Source: Sthenelais limicola (lineage: Eukaryota; Annelida; Polychaeta; Phyllodocida; Sigalionidae). From it: a DNA stretch of 64,000 nt. The translations under genes were made by a program, and so were the position numbers. Below are positions 26,626-38,100 of the stretch, one piece after another (position 1 is the stretch's first letter; each line of letters begins with the position of its first letter). The notes under the pieces are model-generated. The model was not told the origin of the DNA, ran no database searches, and saw only the letters and a list, made by a program, of their open reading frames with translations. The DNA lies in NCBI GenBank assembly GCA_942159475.1, contig OW804097.1:53712986-53776985 (forward strand), read 5' to 3'.

Positions 26626-27503
26626 TTATGCCATGTACTTTTGAGGTAAACATCTTTTTCTAACATTTCCCCACACTTTTATTAATTCAAAACGACTTCC
26701 ATCTGGGTATGGTACAACTAAATATAGAAAATAAACAAAAGTTGCAAGAATAGCAGTATTATGGCATGACATAGATTAGCATTGGCAAAACAGACTATGG
26801 CATTGTGCATAAACAACTCATAATACGATCATTTTATAACTCAGCTTGAAATAAACAATAATAAAAATATAAAACTTTCAAGCACTAGAGAAACATTTCG
26901 AAATTAATAAAAATCAGTGTCTTTTTTATTTTAAAGTAAGTTTCCCTTTGTGAACTATGTTACAACTAAGCTCACTCACCATTTCGCTGGAAAGCATGTT
27001 TCTCACTGCCAAAATCAGGCTAATATTCATGTTGCTGGAATTCGAAGGGATATACTTCAGGATGCGGCTATGGTGGATAAATGGGAATCCAGGTGATGCT
27101 AGAATAAGTGTCTCCCAATATTTGAGCCAAGTTCTAGGTTGATATATTAAAGTCGAGCGACACTGTGCAACTTTTCCTGAAACCGCTGCATCAATATCTG
27201 TGGACGGGCACTTGTCCACGCACTTGCGGGCACCTGCACTTGTCACATTAGCCTAGGGCTCTGCAGGGCACATGGTGTGCTGATAGGAAGTCCACATAAT
27301 GATAGATATTTCACCGATTTACACAAAGTAAGATGTCCATATGGGATAAATACTGCCTCTTGGTCTTGTGCAACAGTAAAATAGTATACATAGTCGAATT
27401 TGAATAGATTAAATAGGGTATTCCTCCTGATGGCCATGTGCGTGCTGTCTGCCATTATACAACTGTTGACGTTTTTTTCCGTTAGGCCCGATTTGCCGTC
27501 CAT
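26626..27503 (-). other. Possible opposite-strand exons in the piggyBac right part
   Basis: Minus-strand sequence shows exon-like signals. An 86-codon open frame (27243-27503) overlaps a 106-codon one (26926-27246), and a strong GTGAGT donor follows position 26980. An acceptor TATTTAG precedes 26717, opening a frame (26626-26717) ending at TAA that contains PYPDGSRFELIKVWGN. A 40-base exon 26980-27019 would join it in phase 1. No domain was recognised. It could be an accessory gene of the transposon, a captured host fragment or chance. Confidence 0.25.
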
Positions 27504-27786
27504 TCCTTGCTATAGCCCTCATTTCTGGATTGTTGTTTAACCTTCTAACCTTTAGCCTAGATCTGTTCTTGATAATCCTGTAGTATTAAGACTGTAGATT
27601 GTGTAATAAATCCAGGAGACAAGAAAACACAAATGCTGCAATGTTTACGCGAGGCTGACGTCATAATGTCCCGTCCTATAATTACATGACGTTACCGACG
27701 ACGTCGTCACTTGAAACGTACCATAGCGACGCAATATCGTTCGTTAGAAACAGGGCGCATTGTGACGTTAGTCTGGAATGGGTTAA

Positions 27787-28632
27787 ACAAATGCTATCAT
27801 ACCACTTTTTCACATACATGTAAATTGCTCGTAGAGACATTAAGAGGGGAGCGACATTTCGTATTTTAAACATTAAGGCTTGGGAGATATTTTGAGCAAA
27901 AAACACTCAGACCATCAATTGTAATAGTTACTATTTCAGCATAAGTACTAATGCTGGGAAACTAATACTAATGCTGTTTCAATAAACTATTCAACAAGTT
28001 ATTTACAGTAAAGAATTCATAGAAAAACGTATTCACAAAGTCTGTCTCTCATTGTATATGTTCCCCATTCTATATCAGGGGTAGGATGGCGAATCTTACA
28101 TACAAGCGAATGCAGAATCTGAAATGGGAAATGGTGAATCTGGATTGACAATAGACAACAAGAGCAGGGAACAGTCAAATGGGCCCTGTCTGAAATAGTT
28201 GCTTCAGTTAGGATCAATGTTTGATACTAATTAACATTCATACAGAGAATCATCATGTCTGAGACATAATTAAGACATACCACTGGCCTACATAAATGAT
28301 AAATGTTTCAAGCATTAGGATTAATTACGATTGTTATTCCAATACTTAATACCAATCATATCCATTGTTATTCTTACCGTTATTGTTGTTTTTAAAAATC
28401 AATTTTTCTTCACTGGCTTTCTTACAAGTACAGCAAATGAAACAAATGTGAACAAATGTATCATTATTTTTTTTTCTTTGCTAGGTAACAACTGGTTACC
28501 GCACAAGTGCACCCCCAGTACACTTTTACTAAGCCCTCATCATGGGGAGAAAAGTGGGATGGAAACCCACTGTGATGTATTGATTTTGTATATACAATTA
28601 TTCATTCACATGTAGAAGAATAGAATAATCTT
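27787..28632. other. Non-coding spacer between the piggyBac element and the IAP gene
   Basis: No gene recognised. Short open frames only. It lies downstream of the presumed IAP polyadenylation signal. Confidence 0.5.
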
Positions 28633-28638
28633 TTTATT
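28633..28638 (-). terminator. Candidate polyadenylation signal of the IAP gene
   Basis: AATAAA on the minus strand about 270 bp downstream of the IAP stop codon. It is the nearest canonical signal. A cleavage site has not been shown. Confidence 0.5.
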
Positions 28639-28904
28639 TGCCAAAATTACATAAGAGGTAGACAAAGATGTCGACAGGCTTCTGGGATGATCCCAAGTCT
28701 TCCAGCCGTTACCTTAGGAAACAAGGTGCAAGGTAGGTAAGAGCACAGAACCACTTGCTCTATTACGCTTGAGCCCCTGCCCCCATATACATATACACGC
28801 ACATATACTTACAATATATGAGCATATATTTCTATTCATAATACTCCCCGAATGCAATCTCTCTCAATAATGAGGCTGTACCTTGACTGCTGAGAGACGT
28901 ATGT

Positions 28905-29101
28905 TCAGGATAGATAGGTGCGCACAGTGCCGCGGACTAGGGCTCTACAGATGGGGCAGGCTCTCATGGCAGGCGCACAGCCGGCGCAGCATACAAGATG
29001 GCCACAGGGTAGGAACACGATGGACACGTCCTCGTCCATGCACACTTTACACATTCTCTGTTCTTTAAGCTGGCGATTCTCCTCACTCAAACTGCGGCTC
29101 T
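28905..29101 (-). CDS. BIRC-like IAP: IAP exon 7: RING finger and stop
   Basis: Phase-1 acceptor AAAAATCAG before 29101. Encodes the C-terminal RING with C692, C695, C707, H709, C713, C716, C723 and C726, ending TVRTYLS at a TGA stop (28905-28907). The A-rich tract upstream of the acceptor is a weak polypyrimidine context. Confidence 0.92.
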
Positions 29102-32100
29102 CTGATTTTTTTTTAAAAAAAAGAGACATTTGTATACAAGATCACATGAATTAGGTTCAAACCTGTTGAAATCATACAAGAAAGCATACAACAGCCACAT
29201 ACTATATCATCTGTCGATATCAGTCCAGAGTATAACCGCGAGGAGATATTACGATTTGTGTAAGGTTTGCTATGGTTATTGTTAGGTTATATGAATAAAG
29301 AAAAACATTTGCCGACGCACGCCCCTCCACCCAGCCCCATCCTACACAGTATCCCATACACACACCGCCACTGGCGTTGTGTGTATGGGATATTCATGCC
29401 TGCGTGCAGAGGCGCTTGCGGCGGTATTGGGAGACACCATTTTCGGCGCTTGTTGATATATTTCGCGGCAATGGCCGTCGATTCGAATCTTATCACAGGC
29501 CTTGGTGGTGGTAAATGGGCTTATATCTTCTTTTCTAGACAATATTGTTCCAGTAATCACTGGCTAATTGCGTTGCTTATAAAATAAAGAAACGATTCCG
29601 GCCTAAGAAAAAGTTGAGCAATCATTTATTGTGTTTACAAAGACGGCAGTAATTCTCGTTTCCCCATCTATTGCGCCCAACCGTGATAACGGGTACAACT
29701 GATTAGGGGGTGAAGAATAGCCGATGGCGGCTTTTTTTAAAAAAAAAAGCGGTGGTTGTGCAGTGTCAAGTATGCCAGCTATAGCTACGTTCTACTATTG
29801 TATCGGTCAACTATTGAATTTGATGTAATATAATGTGAATAAAAAAGTCAAACGGATATGCAGCCATAAGATGTACTTTGGGTTTTGGAAAAAAATGTCC
29901 TTACCTTCGTCTTCAAGTACGTAGGAAGGCATTCCCACCTCAGCTGTTTCTGTTATCGATGCTGCGGCTGCGGCTGCGGCTGCTGCAGCATTTACTGCAG
30001 CTCCTTCTTGGAGGTTCTGTTGCCCATCCCCGCCGCTATTTTTAGATTTCTTCTTCTTTTTTTCTGAAAATTCAAATGCCCATTGTTCAGTTAAAATTCA
30101 ATACGTGTTCCATTCATCAAATCATAGGTCCCATGAGAGATATTGTTTTTAATTCTTGAATCAGCATAAATTTTATTAGCAACTTTTCATTAGGTTATTT
30201 ATACAAGCACTTCACAGGTTGTCCTGCATGTATCTGCCATCGGTTGTTGTTTTGTTTCCCATATATATAAATTGACCCAGATTTACGCATTGGACCAGCT
30301 AGGCAGCTACCAAAACGAGGGTCCATCTCGCACAGTTGAGATCTCGCGTAGGCTTATGTAATCCCAGGTGGGCGGTCATTCCTCCCTCCCTCCCTCCGCG
30401 CTCTCTCTCTCTCTCTCCCTCCCTCCCTCCAATGGACAAAGCGTGACATAGCGTTAATTACTGCGGTGCGTTCGTGCATTGTTCTGTGCTGCAGGTTGGT
30501 TTGAGTGGTTGCATTCGGGAAGCAAATGCTTGGTATAGGCCTAAAAGTGCCGCAGATTCCCGCAACTATTTTGGATGGTGTTGCGGGTACCAGAAGTAGG
30601 GAAAAACATGCAGATATTTTGCAAATCTCATATAACCAGACCAATGGTTATAAGTAAAGAATTTTGTTGTGGCATTTAAAAAACTAAAAAAAAAATCTTA
30701 GTTTTTTAGGTGAAAATTAGTGTGGAATGTGAGATAGTCAGAATTTCTCGGGCTACTGATATCCTGCCTTCCCTATTGAGATTGAAAAGGCCAAATAAAT
30801 TTCAGCTGAACAGATTTGCAGCTTTGTTTGTGTATTCTATCATGATGGGTGGTTGGAGTTGGGTGGGGGTGTATGTGCGTGTGTGCGTGTGTGTGGGAGG
30901 TGGCAGGGAGGGGAGGGGGAATTTTTTATTCATGTTTTTATTTTACACAAGGCTGGGGTCCAAACGTCCAAATGCCGGGGCTCAAACGTCCGAAACCCAG
31001 CATGCTCCAAACGTTCAAGGCCCAGCAGGGCCCAAACGTCCAAGCCCGGGCCCCAAACAACTTTTAGCTCGGGCCCAAACGTCCAAGGACAGGGCCCAAT
31101 GATGCCGGGGCCCATTTTTAAAATCAATATCAAATCCCCATTATTTCGGTTTTCAAATAGATTTCCAGTGTTAAATTTGGCAATTCTAACATTCAAAATA
31201 ACGAAGACATCATTCCATTTTTTTCTCAGGATATACCCAGAGAAAGGAAAATTAAAACCTGCTCTATCCCAAGTGCCGAAGGCACTTGTAAACATCTAAA
31301 AATACCCAGATAGCCTACAGTCTACAGTAACAGTAGTCTGAAGTGTGTCCGATGCATATGGCGTTATAGGTATTATGACAATTGCTCACCAGGTGGGGTG
31401 ACTGTAAATGAAACACCCACCAGGTGGCGCTACTGGTATTCCCAGGGCTCGCATCAGAGACGTGTTGAAATAAGTAGAACCAACTTAGTAACAGCTCGAG
31501 AAATTTGTCTTTACTCCTCGCTCCGAGAATCAATTCATTTTTACCGATATAAGCTATAGGCTACAGTTATATCACTATGTCAAATAATGGAGACCAAAAA
31601 CTTACTCTTAGACTTTGGGGTATTATTTTTTTCAGTGGATTCCTCGGTCTTTGCATTTTTCTCATTTGTTTGGGCCGATGCTGCACCGGGTGAAGAACCT
31701 CTAGTTTCCCGTGTCTCATCTACAGGTACCATAGCTAACAACGCCTCTGTCAGGGACTGCATGTTAATAGTCGAATCATCTGGAAATACAGTAGTAGCAA
31801 GGGCATTTTAAATTTTAAATATCTCAGAAGGAAAAGATGAGAAGTACATCGTTAAGTATAGCGTTTTTCATGCCTTTTCGCAATATTTACAAATACAAGA
31901 TAATATACTTTCAGTTGTTCAGGTTAAGACTAAGGATTACTTAGTCCTAACCTCAACCATAGGGAGAGAGGAAGAGACAGGGAGAGAGTGAAAGGTAGAG
32001 AGAACGATTTATACTGTATGCATACAGTGAGGGAATGTTCATTTAAAGAAACATCGAGATATAATATAATGATGCCTGACACGTTGAAGGGATGTCAAGA

Positions 32101-35100
32101 GAGATTTAATATATTGTTTATGAGAAAAGGATGAAATATCATGATACATTGACCTTATAATTCAGAATAATCAGAACTATAGTTGTGGTTAGCTTGGAGG
32201 TGGACACTGTACATAATTCTATTTAACACATGATAAAATAAGGAAATAATTTCTACACTTGAATTAGTTAAGCCTAAGTACTTACCAAGTGTTTCTGCAG
32301 CTTGTTTTATTTGGTCATGGGTAAATCCCATACCCAGTGCCTCTCTGTAGTCTTTCTTGTCCACTTTCACCTCACTCGACAAGTCTAACTCTGGGGCTTT
32401 AACGATCTATACAGAGATAAAGTCCAGATCAGAATGGGATAAAATCCATCAGTTTTAGAAGTTCATTAAATACCAAGAGGGAAGCATACATAAGTTTTAT
32501 TTTCTCAATGTAGTAAGACACAGTAACGAAAATCGTATTGACTCAGATCTCAAGGAAACATAAAGAGGTGATATAAAACAAATATATAAAACAACAACAT
32601 GCTTAGAATTGTAAGAGCCCAGGCGGCAGGAAGTTGAATGACAATTTCATTTTATATGTACTTTTGTTGTAGGGAGGCCAACATTATAACATCGAGGGTA
32701 TGGCCAGACACCACTCGCTGTTCCTCCTCCCAGGCAGAAAAAAGGAGAATGGTCCATTCCTATGAAATGGGCCCAGGCCCCTTTTCCCTACCTTTGGCCC
32801 CTCTTTACCTCATATCTCAGTCTAATATTCATTGATATTAAAACAAATTATACTGACACATTCCTTCTGGCATGAGGATTCCTCTGATATATACATTGTT
32901 ATAGGGCTGATGGATATACTTATGAGTTAAAACCATTTAAAATCGATATTTTCGTAGAAAAATGTCAATGATTAAACATTTGGGACTTGGGAATTCAGAA
33001 ATTTACATTAATTTGTGTTTTTTATATCTGATTAATTTCGCTCAGTCACCAGGTTCGAATTTTAATGCATTTCAGTAACCCAACTTACTTTTCAAAAATA
33101 TTATAGCACAAAGTTTTTGTTTTTGTTTTTACATCGCACATGTTGCTCCCTTTCGTGAAATGAACTTGTGGTATGACACAAGAATAAAACTCATTTGATA
33201 TATATTTAAAACAATCCCTAACATTTAATACCTAATAAGTCCAAATAGGACCGTTAGTAAGGATGTTATGCCTGTTTAAAAAAGTTCAATGAGAAAATGG
33301 CTAATAATGTATGTTTTTACATCGCCACATTGATTAGATGTGCCTTTCAATCCTATTGTGAAAAATTATTTAAAACTAATATGAATATATTGGGCAATTG
33401 ATTCTTTTGTTGCAAGTGCAATGAACAGATATGCCTTGTGCATAGAGAGTGAAAACACCTGTGTGCAATGAACAGATATGCCTTGTGCATAGAGAGTGAA
33501 AACACCTGTTTTTATGTCGCATGTTTTTACGTCACACATTTTTACGTTGCACATGGCATTTGCTTGATAAAAGCAAAACTAATTAAGATAGAAAGTTGTA
33601 ACATGTACCAGAAAAACCGCCATAATATCAGCTTTCTGCTGATATAAAATCATCCAGATTCCTTGAATGGTCTGAACAAAAATGTCTTGTGCATAGAGTG
33701 GGAAAACACCCGATTTTAGGTCACAGGAGACGGGGTGCACATTAGCCAGTCCTTTAACCGGATGAAGCGACTTGAGAAACATTTTGACAAACAAACCACA
33801 TGATTATTGGAGAGCTTAAGATTTATCTCGTTCGATGAACCTGTAATGAGCCAATTCATAATCGACACCCTTACAAAGGTCTACCAAGGTGCCAACTAAG
33901 GCAAAAAAAAAATATAGGTGTGTTTTCGATTTATCTGACTGAAAAACAAGGTAGGGGGTGATAACTTTTTTTTTTTTAATTTTTTTTGGAAACCACCTCC
34001 CAGGAACTGAAAAAAAATGTCTATTCATAACAATAGTTGTTTTAAACATGGGAAATGTGCTTTTTGACAGTTTCGGGTTAGGAAAACCCGTTTTCCTGCT
34101 ATTATAAGCTTTTTTTGTCATGTAAGAGTCAGGGCGTAACATTTCAATGGCATTTTGAAGAGTATGCATCTTAAAATGTTTCTTCGAATGGAACTTATTT
34201 AGTTCAGTCAGATCAAGAAACAAACGCCATTTGTCATTGGGATGATCATGGTCTCGTAGCGACCCCTCCAAAAATGATAGTGGGACCCCTGTGCACATTG
34301 ACGCCCTCTGTTGGCCACTAGTAGAAGACATTATAGCACCTCCCAAAGAAGAAGAATCTACTACCACAGACTTCTTAGTAGCGTCCATGGATTTAATGTT
34401 CTGCTCTAAATCCGGGCCAAAAAGGTGAGTAGGAGTCGAAGGAAAACGCTTAGTTTTTCCTTATAACCGTCCTTCAAGCAAGGAGCTAACGTGGTACGCC
34501 TAGACTTAGTGAGAACATAATGAGAATAAAAACCCAACATGCTCACTCCATCCACCGCAATGAAGGCAGTAGCTTCAGAAGATTCCTTGGAAGCAGTAGC
34601 AGTACGAGAAGCTTTATCCAACAACTTCTTCAACCTCTCCACATCTTGCTTATCCATGCACACAGAAGAGGCATAAGAGTGGAAACCTCCTTAAGCAAAT
34701 CAGACTGAGCAATAGCCAAATCCCTAATAGTCATTAAATAATCGCCACATTGAACCAAGGCAATATTAGCAGAAAGCACAGTGCCCTGAAGTTTCTGAAG
34801 ACCATTATCATCATTCTGCTTTGGACGAGGAAGAGCACTCCAGATCTCGCTCTGAAGCATAGGAATGCGAAGTTCCTCCATATTCGAAGGACGCTTATAC
34901 TTAGCTTTCATATCATCCAAAGTCTTACCAGTAGGAGGTTGGTTAAGAACTCCAGCCATGAACGTACGAAACTCATCATTATGTACAGGGACAGAATCAT
35001 CTGCAGAGAGTTGAAGAATACGTTCCCCGAAGATACATGGATTCGGAGTAGGAGCAACTTCCTCAACCTCTCCTTCCTCCAAGTCTTTGTTTACCTGAGG

Positions 35101-38100
35101 AGCGGAACCAGAACCCGGGGAATAGACTTCCCAGGCCCCAAAGGAACTTCCAGCTCGTCCACCACACTCAATGGCGGACCTGAAGATTGTGAGCGATAAA
35201 GGGGGACCTAGATCTAGAATGCCTCCTGGGGATCCTGGTCCTGGAACTCCCATACCTGGGGCTCCTAGCCCTGTAGCGACGATCATAATCAAAATCCTTG
35301 TCAAAATAATCATGAGAATAATCTCTTCGATAAAAATTCTCACATGTAGACTAGTTAGAATATCTATCTCTTATTCCTGTCGTCAGACAGGGTTAGATGC
35401 AATTTCATACGTATAACGAGGGCGTGGATGATGTGGGAAGGCAAAACTCAATGGGTACATGCAAAGTTGTTCGCCTTTTAAATGTTTCAAGCATTATTTC
35501 GCCGCAATTTCGTAATGCGCTGTTGAGTTTAAGTGTTGTTTTGGGCCTGTTCAATAGTTTGAATGGGAGAAACTCCTTCCGATCTATCATCTGCCATCTT
35601 GCGCAGGAGTCACGTGACCGCAAGGGGCTGGAACTTACCATCAATAGCCAGTTGTAACCAGCTACAACACAGCACACATGTTTTACCGTTTTCACTGTGC
35701 GTTAAGCGGATTGGCTGAGCCAGCTTAGATAGGCGTGGCTTCATTCTGCCAGCCTCTATGACTGGAACAACACTCTGCCTTTTGCAAAGTAGCGCTAAAT
35801 TTTCAAATATACATGGCGGTGATTCCATCGCCTCGCTAGCAGTTTAGTCTATAGTTTATTTAATATTGTATAATGAGCAACATGGAGTGTCAATGAAGTA
35901 AGTTTTATCATTGCTGGAAGCTAGGACATAAATTCGGACGTTCGTTTATGCGTGTATGTGATGCTATTGCATTGTTAAGCATCGCCTATGGGAACTTAAC
36001 ATAGAACTCCACCTAGCTCCGCTTCGCGGAGATAGGCACCCAGGCTAATGTAGACAAACCCTGAGCACTCCTGGGTGAGCAAGGCTGAACAGACCTCTGT
36101 TGATGGTCCGACCTACGGCGATCCATGTCAGCCACCTTGAGGACCAAATCATTAGTAAATGAAAAATTCTTATCCACAGACCTTAGAATGGCTTTAGAAG
36201 AGTTAATTAGCTCAGGACACATCCCTGTAGGAGTAACACTGGGAGTACCGGCAACTACCTGAGTATTGTCCAGTAGTACACAGTCACCGTCATTTGCCTC
36301 AGTATTCATGATGAACAAATTCACTTACAGAATCCTCTAAAGTTGCATAGTAAAGTCCAGCAAAGTATCCACAGAAGCAAAGTTCAACCAAGGAAAAACT
36401 AGAGAACTCACGTTCAAAAGAATCCAAGAGAAAGTCACAACACACTGAGCAAACAAAACCAGTCACAACTAGTTTATTCAAGCATGGCCATCACGCATCA
36501 AGGCACAGTAGAGGCTAGGAACTATCTCTCTTAGAGACAAAATACTCGTTCACCATAATAAACAGAGGAAGAATCCACTCTGAAAACTAGGCTTTAGCCG
36601 ATGGACGAAATTCTAGAAGAATGAACGTAGTTTATGCAGAATAAAACTTGCAACAGCGAACTATAGATGAGGTTGATTAAAGGACCGAACACATGAGCGC
36701 AATCCGGTTGACTGGCTAAAGTGCACTGCGTCTCCTGTGTCCTGCTGCCACCTAGAGGCGGTGACGGACAATAATCTACTTTAAGTTTTCTAACTATGAA
36801 AAACATTAAAGGAGTTTTTTTTGTACAATGGTTTCAGGCCACTGGGCCCATTTCGTAGGAATGGACCATATACAGACATGGCGAAAACTTTAGAACTTTC
36901 ACCGGACAGTCGAACCGGTGAAAAGGATCTTTCACCGGACCACCATGGTTTTGACCAGTCCTTCAAATGTTTATCCATTGTTTCCTACAAATTTTTCACC
37001 GGACAGTCGGACCGGTGATACTAAAGTTTCATCGGTCCCACATGTCTTTCAACGGTCAAGGACCGTGGTCCGACAGGTTTCGCCATGTCTGCATATATAT
37101 ATATAAAGATTTTTATTCAGTAATCAGAATCAGTTACATGAAATGAACAGAAACCCTCTGCGAACAGTTCTTCCTGGTTCGTGCATTAATATGAATGGAT
37201 GTAAAATTACCTGGGGTTGTCTTTGAAGGGCAAGTTTCTGTTGGACAGCAGCAATGAAGGCTGGGTCCTTCTTGGAGACAAGATGGGCACATTTGGGGAA
37301 CCATCTGGCGTGTTCCATCCAAGGGTCGTCATCCTTCTCCCAGTTCCTGAGCCCACCATCGCAGTGGAAGCATCTGACATTGTCATGCTCACCTGAAAAT
37401 ATATGTTCTTTAAGTGTTAGCAGAAATTCCAGTGAAGTGGCCAAACTGTATATCAAACACAAATTATTTATTGTGTTGTCGAGGTATACATGTACAAGCT
37501 AAACAATTCTATATCTGATCCATATGAGATATTTCTCCTCACTAACAATGGTAATCAACCTAGATGAAATCACCCACTTGACCTGACCCCTTGTTGCCAG
37601 GGAGAGTTCAGGTAGAACAATTGAATTTGTATTCGATAGTCTATTTTTCGTTGGACAATCAACATACAACACACGGCAAAATACTTTCGCTTTATTACTG
37701 AGGTTTATTATCAGCTCGTTACAATATAGTGATCGCCACAACTAATGTGTATTTCAAAGTGTGTTGTTATATCTTAATTTACATATCGGCAGTGATATAC
37801 AGTTTTTATATTAACATGCCCCCCCCCCCCAAAAAAAAACCATGCCCCATTGGGTCGACCATACCGGCTGCAGTGATATCACTCTATCAGTCCAGAAAAG
37901 TGACCCGTACAAGGATATGAAAGCTAAGGAACGTTTTGCATGGTTATATTTTGGTAAAATTATGTTTATCACCCCCCCCGCCCTCCGCCTCCTACCTAGT
38001 GTCCCATACACACCACCGCCACTGGCGTCGGGTGTACAGGACGCTCTATGCCTGTGTGCAGCTACCACGTGCATGGTGGTAGTGGCGAGTGGTGTTGTGT

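Larger units (their letters stand above)
19354..27782 (+). mobile_element. Large piggyBac-type DNA transposon, 8.4 kb
   Basis: The left end CCCATTCTAGAC (19354-19365) and the inverted right end GTCTGGAATGGG (27771-27782) match at 11 of 12 positions. Each is flanked directly by TTAA (19350-19353 and 27783-27786), the target site duplicated by piggyBac transposases. The element encloses a plus-strand piggyBac transposase gene, which independently supports the class. The usual autonomous length is 2-4 kb, so 8.4 kb is large. The excess comes from introns, inverted ~200-bp repeats and a 1.66-kb minisatellite. The single TIR mismatch suggests the copy is not very old. Confidence 0.85.
33816..36776 (-). 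mobile_element. Decayed DIRS-type retrotransposon fragment in IAP intron 3
   Basis: Minus-strand pieces match, in order, parts of the intact DIRS element at 57803-62950. There is a left-terminal inverted-repeat remnant (36740-36776), a Gag N-terminal piece (36013-36324), a Gag middle with the [17 protein letters not shown] motif (34630-35343), its continuation after a frameshift (34406-34663), an RT segment with [13 protein letters not shown] (about 34160-34388) and a post-RT segment [17 protein letters not shown] (33816-33890). The RT palm with YxDD is missing, replaced by repeat R3. About 650 bp of unrelated DNA (35350-36000) interrupts Gag. The recombinase end is absent. Same orientation as the IAP gene. 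A different subfamily from the intact copy. Confidence 0.8.

Noticed and set aside
30853..31299. Overlapping plus-strand frames of 130-148 codons
   Set aside because: They cross the CAAACGTCC tandem array in an IAP intron and the protein is low complexity without a domain.
34750..35199. 149-codon plus-strand frame
   Set aside because: It is the antisense of the decayed DIRS Gag and shows no domain of its own.
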